Shown here: piece by piece, positions 18,243-26,090 of the stretch | How the letters are laid out: every line of letters starts with the position of its first letter | Position numbering within the stretch: position 1 is the first letter of the stretch | From: Nonlabens ulvanivorans | GTDB taxonomy: Bacteria; Bacteroidota; Bacteroidia; Flavobacteriales; Flavobacteriaceae | DNA length: 64,000 nt | Direction of reading: 5' to 3' | NCBI RefSeq assembly: GCF_000755285.1 | Contig: NZ_BBMK01000005.1 | Coordinates: 1-64,000 of the forward strand | Position numbers and translations under genes: made by a program | Notes under the pieces: generated by a model | What the model saw: only the letters and a program-made list of their open reading frames with translations | Databases searched by the model: none | Told to the model about the DNA's origin: nothing

Positions 18243-20118
18243 ATGGAGCCATTTATAGTATCTGCTAGAAAATACAGACCCGAGACTTTTGAAGATGTCG
18301 TAGGACAAAGCGCTATTACTAAAACGCTTGAAAACGCAATTGCTAGCAATCATCTAGCACAAGCTTTACTATTTACGGGTCCTCGTGGTGTAGGCAAGAC
18401 AACCTGTGCTCGTATTCTAGCTAAAAAAATCAATCAACAGAATGCTGAGGTAGATCCCAATGAGGATTTTGCTTTCAATATATTTGAATTAGACGCTGCT
18501 TCAAACAACTCTGTAGACGATATACGTAGTCTGACAGAACAGGTGCGTATTCCACCACAAGTAGGTAATTTTAAGGTTTATATTATTGATGAGGTGCACA
18601 TGCTATCAACTGCTGCCTTCAATGCTTTTCTTAAAACACTTGAAGAGCCACCTGCACATGCTATTTTTATTCTAGCAACTACAGAGAAGCATAAAATTAT
18701 ACCTACCATTTTATCACGTTGTCAAATTTTTGATTTTAAGCGTATTACCGTGGCAGACATGCGAGGCCATTTAAAACGTATCGCAGGTATTGAAGGAATT
18801 ACAGCAGACGATGAAGCATTGCATATTATAGCTCAAAAGGCTGATGGTGCGCTGAGAGATTCTCTTTCTATATTTGATAGAGTTGTCAGTTTCTCAGGTA
18901 AAGACCTGACAGTACAAGCGGTAACCGAGAATTTAAATGTACTTGATAGAGAGACTTATTTTAAAATTACTGAACAAATCATCGATGGTAACATACCACA
19001 ATTACTGGTAGATTATGATGTGATCATGTCTAAAGGTTTTGACGGTCATCATTTTATCGCTGGCCTTGCTTCTCACTTCAGAGATTTAATGGTTTGTAAA
19101 GACGAGAGAACTCTTCATCTACTAGACGTGTCTGATACAGTGAAAGTAAAATATGCCGAACAATCTAGAAAAGTCGATTTAGTATTTTTAAGAGAGGCCA
19201 TCAATTTAAGTAATGAAGCCGATTTTAAATATCGCAGCAGTCGGAACCCGAGACTACATATTGAATTGTGCCTTATGCAGCTTGCCTCTATCTTAACAGA
19301 TGGAGAAAAAAAATGATGTAAACTACATCATTCCAGCTTCCAATTTTAAGAATCATCCTGTTGCTGCTGAAGCATCTAGCTCTTATCAAAAACCTCAAGA
19401 ACCAGCAAGTAAACAAATTGAAGAAGCTACAGCGGTGCAAGCTAGTCAACCTTCAAAAATTGAAGCGTCTAACGCACTTAATCGTACTAGTAGTAATCAA
19501 AGTGTCGATATCTCTACAGATAAAAAAGAGCTATCTAAACCTATTATTGAGTCATCAACCGTTTCTCATCAAACATCTAGACAAGTTACCACGACTGCCC
19601 AACAAAACTCTAATAAATCTATTGAAGAAGCTCGTAAAGCCTTATTAGATAGAAATAAAAACAATGTTAGTGGTTTGTCGCTACAAGCCATTAATGCAAA
19701 AAAGGCTCATGTAGTTAAAAACAATCAGGATCACATAGAAACGGACGCTCTTCCTGAAGAAAATTTTACAGAGCAAGATGCTCAAGAGTGCTGGTCATCT
19801 TATGCCGCACATTTAAGAGAACGTGGTCAATTGATTCTAGCCTCTATAATGGAGGCTGATACACCTAAACTTACAGATCACAAACTAGTATTGCGCTATC
19901 CTAATCTCTCTATGAAAGAAGATTTAGAAAAAGCACAAGGTCAAGTTCTAGAACATATCAAAGCTGCTTTGAAGAATTATAATATAGAATTAGAAATTCA
20001 TGTTGATAAAGCTGTCCAGAAGAAATATGCCTATACCGATCATGAAAAATTCCTCAAACTAGTGGAAAAAAATCCAGCGATAGACTTGTTGCGTCGCAAT
20101 TTTGATCTAGAGTTTTAA
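18243..20118 (+). CDS. dnaX: DNA polymerase III subunit gamma/tau (frame break at an A8 run)
   Basis: Clamp-loader ATPase of the replicative polymerase. The N-terminus (SARKYRPETFEDVVGQ, Walker A TGPRGVGKTTCAR near residue 43, DEVHML near 115, sensor ILATTEKHKIIPTILSRCQ) is a standard DnaX. No zinc-cysteine cluster is visible, as in other Bacteroidota. At 19304-19311 a run of eight A precedes a stop at 19316; the frame one base ahead continues from ATG-like 19300 through a low-complexity linker to a tau-like C-terminus (FTEQDAQECWSSYAAHLRE to stop at 20118). Either one A is extra (sequence error) or slippage on the run yields a short gamma and a long tau form, as known from other bacteria. 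Error is favoured given the other frame breaks here. Confidence 0.9.
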
Positions 20119-20125
20119 AACAAAA

Positions 20126-20148
20126 AATCCTCGATTGAGGACTTTTTT
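20126..20148. terminator. Intrinsic terminator after dnaX
   Basis: Short stem TCCTC/GAGGA with loop GATT followed by six T; the left side has an A-run, so it can also act for the gene on the minus strand. Confidence 0.6.
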
Positions 20149-20169
20149 AATATTTATACTTTAAAACTA

Positions 20170-20730
20170 CTATAGCTTATAAGCAAGACCTAATTGAAAG
20201 TATCTATTATTTGCTTCATTAAGTTCTCCAAATTCTCTATCAAATACATTAGATAAACCATAACCATAGCGCACATCAATCGCAAAACTATCGCTAAAGT
20301 TGTATCCAACACCACCTACAGCCGCAAAATCATAGTTATAATAATCGTTATTATCTCTTTGTCCTACATTTACACCTACTTGAGGACCTAATTGTAAAAA
20401 GAACTTCTGACCTAAATTTACTTTAGCAAGTACACCTACTTGAAGCCAGTTTGTTTTAAGCTCTACATTATCTCCAGATTCTAATCTGATTTCATCTGCC
20501 TTTGCTCCTAATGCCGACAGACCTATCTCAGGCACTAAAGAAAAGCTTGAGCTTACTGGTATGTTAGCAAAAAAGTTTGCGTGAAAACCGATGCGGCTAT
20601 CTAAATCGATATCGTCACCTTCAAGAGAAGAGTAATTCAATCCAGATCTAAATCCGTAGCTAGCTGTAGTTTGAGCAACACCTATAACTGGGATAGATAT
20701 TAAAGCTATAAAAAGTAATAATTTTTTCAT
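20170..20730 (-). CDS. Outer-membrane beta-barrel protein (OmpX/PorT-like)
   Basis: Signal peptide (residues 1-19, ending GVAQ) and about 165 residues of alternating beta strands rich in aromatic girdle residues, ending FQLGLAYKL, typical of a small eight-stranded outer-membrane barrel. No enzymatic motif is seen. A promoter box TAACTTTG lies 20 bases upstream of the start and a terminator lies downstream, so it is probably monocistronic. Confidence 0.8.
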   Translation of the reverse strand: MKKLLLFIALISIPVIGVAQTTASYGFRSGLNYSSLEGDDIDLDSRIGFHANFFANIPVSSSFSLVPEIGLSALGAKADEIRLESGDNVELKTNWLQVGVLAKVNLGQKFFLQLGPQVGVNVGQRDNNDYYNYDFAAVGGVGYNFSDSFAIDVRYGYGLSNVFDREFGELNEANNRYFQLGLAYKL

Positions 20731-20749
20731 TTTTAAATAATTATGGGGA

Positions 20750-20757
20750 CAAAGTTA
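20750..20757 (-). promoter_or_regulatory. Promoter -7 box TAACTTTG
   Basis: Exact TAnnTTTG match on the minus strand, 19 bases before the beta-barrel gene's ATG. Confidence 0.55.
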
Positions 20758-20802
20758 ACAGAAACATTGATTTTGTAGTAAATATAATTCAAAACTTAGC
20801 TT

Positions 20803-21699
20803 CTATCGTTGATCTGCATTAAAAATAGATTTAATGATACCATCAGCAAGACCTATTTTAGGCACATATATATTCTTTGCACGACTCCATTTCATGGCAC
20901 TTAAATATATACGACAAGCTGGGATAATAACATCTGCCCTATCCTGATTGAGGTTTAAATAGTAGACACGTTCTTCATAAGTATAAGATTGAAGCTTTTC
21001 ATAATAGCTAGACAGATACAAATAGGATAATGGTTTACCAGTTGACTTTTCACTAGATTTATAAATATTATTGATATTACCACCAGAGCCTAATAGCTCT
21101 ACCTTAGAATAAGGTTGACATATTTCTTTAATCCATTGTTCTGCTTCAGACCATAGTTTTTTAGTTACCATATCATTAAGCAATCGTACTGTACCAATTT
21201 TAAAAGATCTTGAAGCCTTTGCTTCACCATCTGCAAAAAGAGTAAACTCGGTACTACCACCACCTACATCGACATATAAGTATACTTTATTATCATGGAT
21301 CATAGAATGTAAATCTGTCATGGCTATAATAGCTGCCTCATGAGATCCATCTATGATTTCAATTTTGATTCCCGTTTTTTTCTTTATCAGTCTTGCTACT
21401 TCTTCTCCATTTTGCGCTTCACGCATTGCGCTGGTTGCATAAGCCTTATACTGCTCAACTTTGTGTATGTCCATTAGTAAAGCATAAGATTCCATACTTT
21501 TTACCATTCTGCTCATATTTATTGAACCTATCTCTTTGGTTGTAAAGACATCTTGACCTAAACGTATAGGTACTCTAACTAGACTAATTTTTTTAAAAAC
21601 TGGAGGTTCATCATCAAATAAAGTTACTGATGCAATTAATAATCTAATAGCATTAGAACCTATATCAATGGCAGCATATTTGCGAATTCTAAAACTCAT
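20803..21699 (-). CDS. ppx: Exopolyphosphatase / Ppx-GppA phosphatase
   Basis: Removes terminal phosphates from polyphosphate or from pppGpp, in the cytoplasm. ASKHA-fold motifs are visible: AAIDIGSNAIRLLIA at residues 8-22, phosphate-binding YVDVGGGSTEFTLF near 142, and LLGSGGNINNIY near 202. It has 298 residues, the short form lacking the C-terminal HD region. It lies three bases after ppk1, so synthesis and degradation of polyphosphate are encoded together. Confidence 0.9.
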   Translation of the reverse strand: MSFRIRKYAAIDIGSNAIRLLIASVTLFDDEPPVFKKISLVRVPIRLGQDVFTTKEIGSINMSRMVKSMESYALLMDIHKVEQYKAYATSAMREAQNGEEVARLIKKKTGIKIEIIDGSHEAAIIAMTDLHSMIHDNKVYLYVDVGGGSTEFTLFADGEAKASRSFKIGTVRLLNDMVTKKLWSEAEQWIKEICQPYSKVELLGSGGNINNIYKSSEKSTGKPLSYLYLSSYYEKLQSYTYEERVYYLNLNQDRADVIIPACRIYLSAMKWSRAKNIYVPKIGLADGIIKSIFNADQR

Positions 21700-21702
21700 T
21701 TA

Positions 21703-23754
21703 TTAAAGTTGATTTTTATAATAATCATATGTTACAAACTGTGAACGAATAGGGCTACCATCCCGTTTCACATATAGATTAAGTTGTTCTGAACATATTT
21801 CTCTAGCTTTCACATTATCATTCCAGCAGATATCTAAGGTATCTAAAATTTCTTTCTTGACAGATTCATCATAAATTGGACATGCAATTTCAACACGATT
21901 ATCTAGGTTACGTCCCATCATATCTGCACTAGAAATGTATACCTCTATATCTCCGTCGTTATAGAACTGATATACTCTTGGGTGTTCAAGATATTTATCC
22001 ACAATACTTATTACATTAATATTTTCACTCATACCTTCAATTCCAGGTATTAAGCAACAGATACCTCTAATAATAAGATCTATTTGAACTCCTGCATTAG
22101 ATGCTTCATAGAACAGTTCTATCATCTTAAAATCAGAAAAACTATTCAATTTCATTCTCAAATGAGCTTTTTTTCCCGCTTTCGCGAAAGCGATTTCTCG
22201 ACGAACCCTTTTCTCTATATTATTCCTTAAGGAATGAGGTGAAACTAGAAGATGTTTATACCTATATAATTTATAATTGACTTCAAAAAAATCAAATACC
22301 TTATCCACTTCTTTAAGAAGTTTTCTATTTGCTGTGAATAGAGTGTAATCTGTATAAATACCTGCCGTTGCCTCATTAAAATTACCGGTAGATATAAATC
22401 CATACCTTACAATTTTACCATCTTCTTCCCTATTGATAACGCAGGCTTTACAGTGAACTTTAAGACCAGGTACTCCAAAGATGAGTTTAACTCCTTCTTC
22501 TTGCATTAACTCGGCATAATTAATATTTGCTTGTTCATCAAATCTGGCTTGAAGCTCTATAGAGACAGTTACTTCTTTACCATTTTTTGCAGCATTTATT
22601 AAAGATGCCGCTATTTGTGAGACTTCTGCAAGTCTATAGATTGTGATTTTGATGTTGATCACCTTAGGATCTAACGCAGCTTCTCTTAAAAATTTTATAG
22701 TATTAGAAAATGTATGATATGGTGCATATTGTAGAATATCTCTTTGAGATATTTTCTCTAAAAGACTACCTCTCATAGAGACTCCTTTTATAGGCAATGG
22801 TGTTTTTTTCTCATACAGTAAATCTGTCCTGCCTAGTGAAGGGAATTTTAAATAATCACGTCTATTGTGATAACGACCACCTGGGATAATAGAATCTGTA
22901 TCATCTATCTCTACCTTACTCATAATAAAGTTTAGTGTCTCTTGATGTATCGATTTATCATAGACAAATCTTACTGGATCGCCATCTTTACGGTCCTTAA
23001 CACCACGACTTATTTTTTCAATTAGACTTTTTTTAAGATCTATATCGATGTCTAATTCTGCATCAAGAGTTACTTTAATCATATGCGCTTCAAGATGGCT
23101 GTAATCAAAAATATTAAAGATATAGTGCATTCTATCTCTAATCAAATCATCTAAAAGTATAATATATTGCTTATCATCACCATCAATCGATGGTAATTCA
23201 ATGAAGCGATTTAGGGATTTAGGAATTTCAAGAAGTGCATATCTAACAGGTAAGGTTTCGTCTTTCATCACCATTCTTACTGCCAAATATCCTAAACCAT
23301 CTCTCAAGGTAGGAAATTCTGACTCATCGCTTACCATTATTGTTGCGAGTGCAGGGCTTACATAATTATTGAAATAAGATCTTATAAAATCTTCATGTTC
23401 GGGAAGTATTTCTGTTTCATCAACTAAAATAATATTTTCATTTTTTAGTTCTTCTTCAAGCTGATTTAAAACTTCAAAACTTTTTGCTTGATCCTTTATA
23501 ACCTCGGTAGTAATTTTTTCTAATAGGTCTGCTGCAGTGACACCACCTAAAGATTTGGTGGCATTTTTACCAGCTCTCAAAATGCGTTGTATGGTTGCAT
23601 ATCTAACTCTAAAAAACTCATCCAAGTTATTAGAAAAGATTCCTAAGAATCTTAATCTTTCAATTAAAGGAACATTTGTGTCTGCGGCTTCTTGAAGGAC
23701 TCGATTATTAAATTTTAACCAGCTTAATTCTCTATTAAAATATCTAGGACTCAT
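21703..23754 (-). CDS. ppk1: Polyphosphate kinase 1
   Basis: Makes polyphosphate reversibly from ATP. The N-terminus YFNRELSWLKFNNRVLQEA is the family signature, the phosphorylated histidine lies in GLKVHCKACVI (near residue 432), and GFISTGNFNEATAGIYTDY follows; a second conserved histidine occurs near residue 590 (YLEHPRVYQF). Its 683 residues are normal. A perfect palindromic repeat (22177-22192) is translated as IAFAKAGKK near residue 520. It overlaps the sixA-like gene by four bases (ATGA) and is three bases from ppx. Confidence 0.95.
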   Translation of the reverse strand: MSPRYFNRELSWLKFNNRVLQEAADTNVPLIERLRFLGIFSNNLDEFFRVRYATIQRILRAGKNATKSLGGVTAADLLEKITTEVIKDQAKSFEVLNQLEEELKNENIILVDETEILPEHEDFIRSYFNNYVSPALATIMVSDESEFPTLRDGLGYLAVRMVMKDETLPVRYALLEIPKSLNRFIELPSIDGDDKQYIILLDDLIRDRMHYIFNIFDYSHLEAHMIKVTLDAELDIDIDLKKSLIEKISRGVKDRKDGDPVRFVYDKSIHQETLNFIMSKVEIDDTDSIIPGGRYHNRRDYLKFPSLGRTDLLYEKKTPLPIKGVSMRGSLLEKISQRDILQYAPYHTFSNTIKFLREAALDPKVINIKITIYRLAEVSQIAASLINAAKNGKEVTVSIELQARFDEQANINYAELMQEEGVKLIFGVPGLKVHCKACVINREEDGKIVRYGFISTGNFNEATAGIYTDYTLFTANRKLLKEVDKVFDFFEVNYKLYRYKHLLVSPHSLRNNIEKRVRREIAFAKAGKKAHLRMKLNSFSDFKMIELFYEASNAGVQIDLIIRGICCLIPGIEGMSENINVISIVDKYLEHPRVYQFYNDGDIEVYISSADMMGRNLDNRVEIACPIYDESVKKEILDTLDICWNDNVKAREICSEQLNLYVKRDGSPIRSQFVTYDYYKNQL
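22177..22192. repeat. Perfect CGCTTTCGCGAAAGCG palindrome in ppk1
   Basis: Sixteen-base perfect palindrome, translated as part of AFAKAG in polyphosphate kinase. Confidence 0.75.
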
Positions 23755-24236
23755 TTTAGGTTTTTTGGGAAAAAGTGTGCAATTGTTTGACCGTTATTGA
23801 TCTTTGACCATTGACTTGTATTAAATTCAATAATAACCGCACCTGTAGTAGGTACATTATCAAAATAATGTGAACCGAGTATATTGACAGCATCAGTTAG
23901 GCCATGGTTATGTGAAAAAACCATAAGGGTATCAATATCATTAGTACATGATTTAATTTGACTCATCAATTCATTACAATCAAATGTATAAAGCTCTCGT
24001 TTCAATTTTAATGATAGTAGATTATAATCTAAATATTCACTTACGATGAGAGCGGTTTGGAGAGCTCTGGCGGCTGTGCTACTCCATATTTGTTGAGCAC
24101 TTATAACAGTAGTATCGAGATGTTTGCCTATCAAATGAGCATCATTGATTCCTCGTTCAAGTAATACTCGATCGTGATCACGAACATTTAGTTCCCAACT
24201 CGATTTACCATGTCTGATTAAAATTAGCCTTTTCAT
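23751..24236 (-). CDS. sixA: SixA-like histidine phosphatase
   Basis: Small histidine-phosphatase fold protein: catalytic LILIRHGKSSWE at the N-terminus, arginine/histidine motif STAARALQTALIV near residue 57, and second histidine in VFSHNHGLTD near 107. SixA removes phosphate from phosphohistidine on signalling proteins; here the substrate is unknown. At 161 residues it matches the family. It overlaps ppk1, an enzyme that works through phosphohistidine, which makes a functional link worth considering but unproven. Confidence 0.85.
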   Translation of the reverse strand: MKRLILIRHGKSSWELNVRDHDRVLLERGINDAHLIGKHLDTTVISAQQIWSSTAARALQTALIVSEYLDYNLLSLKLKRELYTFDCNELMSQIKSCTNDIDTLMVFSHNHGLTDAVNILGSHYFDNVPTTGAVIIEFNTSQWSKINNGQTIAHFFPKNLK

Positions 24237-24246
24237 AGCAAACTTT

Positions 24247-24895
24247 TTATGGAGCTAATCGATTACTAGACCAGTCTGATCCATTCATTACATATAAAAA
24301 TCGATCATGAAGTCTATTGGGTCTACCCTGCCAAAATTCAAATGATATGGGAGAGATTGAGTAGCCACCCCCCCAATTATCTGGCAATGGAATTTCTTGA
24401 TTTTCAAATTTAATTTTATAATCTTCTAGTTGCTGTTCAAGTTCTGATCTAGTTTTTACCATTGAACTTTGGTTACTTGCCCATGCTCCCAATTGGCTAC
24501 CTCTAGGTCTACTCTTAAAATAGGAAAACGATTTTTCAGTAGAAACTTTACTTACATCTCCTTTAATAATGATCTGTCTTTCTAATGCAGGCCAAAAAAA
24601 ATGTATTGAAACCTTGGAATGTAGTTCCATAGATTTCCCCCTTCTCAGAACCATAATTTGAATAAAAGATAAAGCAACCATTTTCAACTTCTTTAAGTAA
24701 CACAATACGAGATTTAGGATAGCCATCAACTCCTAGAGTGGTTAAACTCATTGCATTTACCTCATCAACCGACATATGTGATTTAGCTTCATTAAACCAT
24801 TCCTCAAATAAGTCATATGGGTCTTGAGGAAGATTATCTTCTACTAAAGCACCTATGCTATAATTTTTCCTAAGATTTTGAAGATCCCTTTGCAT
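24247..24895 (-). CDS. pdxH: Pyridoxamine 5'-phosphate oxidase (frameshifted)
   Basis: FMN enzyme that oxidises pyridoxine or pyridoxamine phosphate to pyridoxal phosphate, the last step of vitamin B6 synthesis. Segments seen are MQRDLQNLRKNYSIGALVE, MSLTTLGVDGYPKSRIVLLK, HFFWPALERQIIIKG, RPRGSQLGAWASNQSS and the C-terminal FEFWQGRPNRLHDRF ending RLAP. The frame breaks at a G5 run (24637-24641); G4 gives EKGKSMELHS and one continuous 215-residue protein. A G7 run at 24368-24374 gives NWGGGY where the family has WGG, an added glycine. It heads the operon with sixA, ppk1 and ppx. Confidence 0.9.
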
Positions 24896-24992
24896 ATAAA
24901 TTACTTTACCGCAATTTACGCAATAAAGGTTTTATAGGATAAATATGTCCATTAAAACTGAATCAATATTATATTAAAATTAGAAAATAGAA

Positions 24993-25748
24993 TCATTTGA
25001 ATAGTAATGATTTATCTAATTGCCTACTCGCATTTTCATAGCCTATATTAAACATTTTACGCAGAGATCTAAAGCTAAATAATCCAAATGGATAAAGTTC
25101 TTCTGGTTCAAACATTAAATCTGCCTGATAAAACTTAGAAGAGTCACGATGATATTGACTAATTGAATATGCACGTCCAGCAACATCATAAGAATGTTTC
25201 ATTTTCTTATTTAATGGCTCTATCTTATTCACGTAGCTACCTAGTTTAATATCACAATCATCTAATAAATCAATTGGAAAGTTATTAATGACTCCACCAT
25301 CAATGTAAACATTATCACCGATAGATACCGGAGTAAATACTCCCGGGAAAGCGGCGCTGGCTAAAATAGCCATATACAACTCTCCCGAATCAAAAAGTTT
25401 AAGCTTAGCATTATTAAGATCCGTCGCAGCAACAATTAATGGTAGTTTTAATGACTCAAAGGAGTTAACCGGAATATAAGAGCTAATATGATCAATAAAC
25501 ACATTAGACTTTATAAAACCAGGCTGTCCAAAAGCAAATTTACTAGGGTGAAATAAGTTCGAACTTCTGAAAAATTCATAAATATCATCAATATCAATAT
25601 TAGCAGCATACAATGCACCAATTAAAGCTCCAGCACTTGTACCTGCAATTTTATGAATTTGTACATCATGTTGTTTTAATGCCTTAAGAACACCGGCATG
25701 GGCAATCCCTTTTGCACCTCCACCAGAAAGAGCTAATCCTGTTTTCAT
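24993..25748 (-). CDS. Patatin-like phospholipase (RssA type)
   Basis: Serine-aspartate lipid acyl hydrolase. Oxyanion-hole motif SGGGAKGIAHAG at residues 8-19, nucleophile elbow GTSAG near 38, and catalytic aspartate in DGGVINNFP near 150. The 251 residues fit the small cytoplasmic RssA/YlbK group. No cyclic-nucleotide synthase lies nearby, so there is no sign that it is a defence effector. It is followed by nothing in the same operon and lies downstream of two tRNA genes. Confidence 0.9.
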   Translation of the reverse strand: MKTGLALSGGGAKGIAHAGVLKALKQHDVQIHKIAGTSAGALIGALYAANIDIDDIYEFFRSSNLFHPSKFAFGQPGFIKSNVFIDHISSYIPVNSFESLKLPLIVAATDLNNAKLKLFDSGELYMAILASAAFPGVFTPVSIGDNVYIDGGVINNFPIDLLDDCDIKLGSYVNKIEPLNKKMKHSYDVAGRAYSISQYHRDSSKFYQADLMFEPEELYPFGLFSFRSLRKMFNIGYENASRQLDKSLLFK

Positions 25749-25766
25749 TGAGAAAAATTTAAAAAT

Positions 25767-25802
25767 AAAAAAGCCTTAAAATCATAAGATTAAAAGGCTT
25801 TT
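25767..25802 (-). terminator. Intrinsic terminator of the tRNA unit
   Basis: Stem AAAAGCCTT/AAGGCTTTT with a loop of about 14 bases; read on the minus strand it ends in a T-run and lies directly after tRNA-Pro. Confidence 0.7.
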
Positions 25803-25803
25803 G

Positions 25804-25883
25804 TCGGGGGGGTGGCAGGATTCGAACCTGCGACCTCCTCGTCCCAAACGAGCGCGATGACCGGGCTACGCTACACCCCCCCG
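25804..25883 (-). tRNA. tRNA-Pro(TGG), acceptor stem 3 bp longer than normal
   Basis: Minus-strand cloverleaf: anticodon arm CTCGTTTGGGACGAG with anticodon TGG, T arm GCAGGTTCGAATCCTGC, discriminator A at 25804. In bacteria the acceptor stem reads CGGGGTG with CACCCCG. Here both arms have seven G or C where four are expected (25876-25882 and 25806-25812), making a ten-pair stem and a total of 80 instead of 74 bases. Matched additions on both sides of an essential tRNA are hard to explain biologically and fit the window's G7 pattern, probably an assembly artefact. Confidence 0.95.
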
Positions 25884-25911
25884 AATAGATCATCTATTAT
25901 TTAGAAAATTG

Positions 25912-25995
25912 CGGAGAGACAGGGACTCGAACCCTGGCGACGGTTGCCCGTCGACAGATTAGCAATCTGCTCCATTACCACTCTGGCACCTCTCC
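25912..25995 (-). tRNA. tRNA-Ser(GCT)
   Basis: Minus strand, long variable arm (CGACGGGCAACCGTCG) typical of serine tRNA, anticodon loop AGATTGCTAATCT with anticodon GCT, T arm with GGTTCGAGTCC, acceptor GGAGAGG paired with TCTCTCC, discriminator G. CCA is not encoded. It is the first gene of a two-tRNA unit with tRNA-Pro. Confidence 0.95.
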
Positions 25996-26034
25996 TAAAT
26001 AAAAAGAACTTGCGATTGTTTCCAAAAGCGGTTG

Positions 26035-26064
26035 CAAAGGTAATTGATATTATAGTTTCTGCAA
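26035..26064 (-). promoter_or_regulatory. Promoter of the tRNA unit (TTG-N19-TACCTTTG)
   Basis: Minus strand: TTG at 26062-26064, 19-base spacer and TACCTTTG at 26035-26042, an exact match to the Bacteroidota -33/-7 pattern, about 40 bases before tRNA-Ser. Confidence 0.75.
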
Positions 26065-26090
26065 GCATTTTTAAAACATTTTTGTAAAAA

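Noticed and set aside
24993..25748. Patatin as a CBASS-type defence effector
   Set aside because: No cyclic nucleotide synthase or accessory gene is adjacent; neighbours are housekeeping genes and tRNAs.
25804..25995. tRNA genes as an integration site for a mobile element
   Set aside because: No integrase, direct repeat of the tRNA end or foreign gene content on either side.
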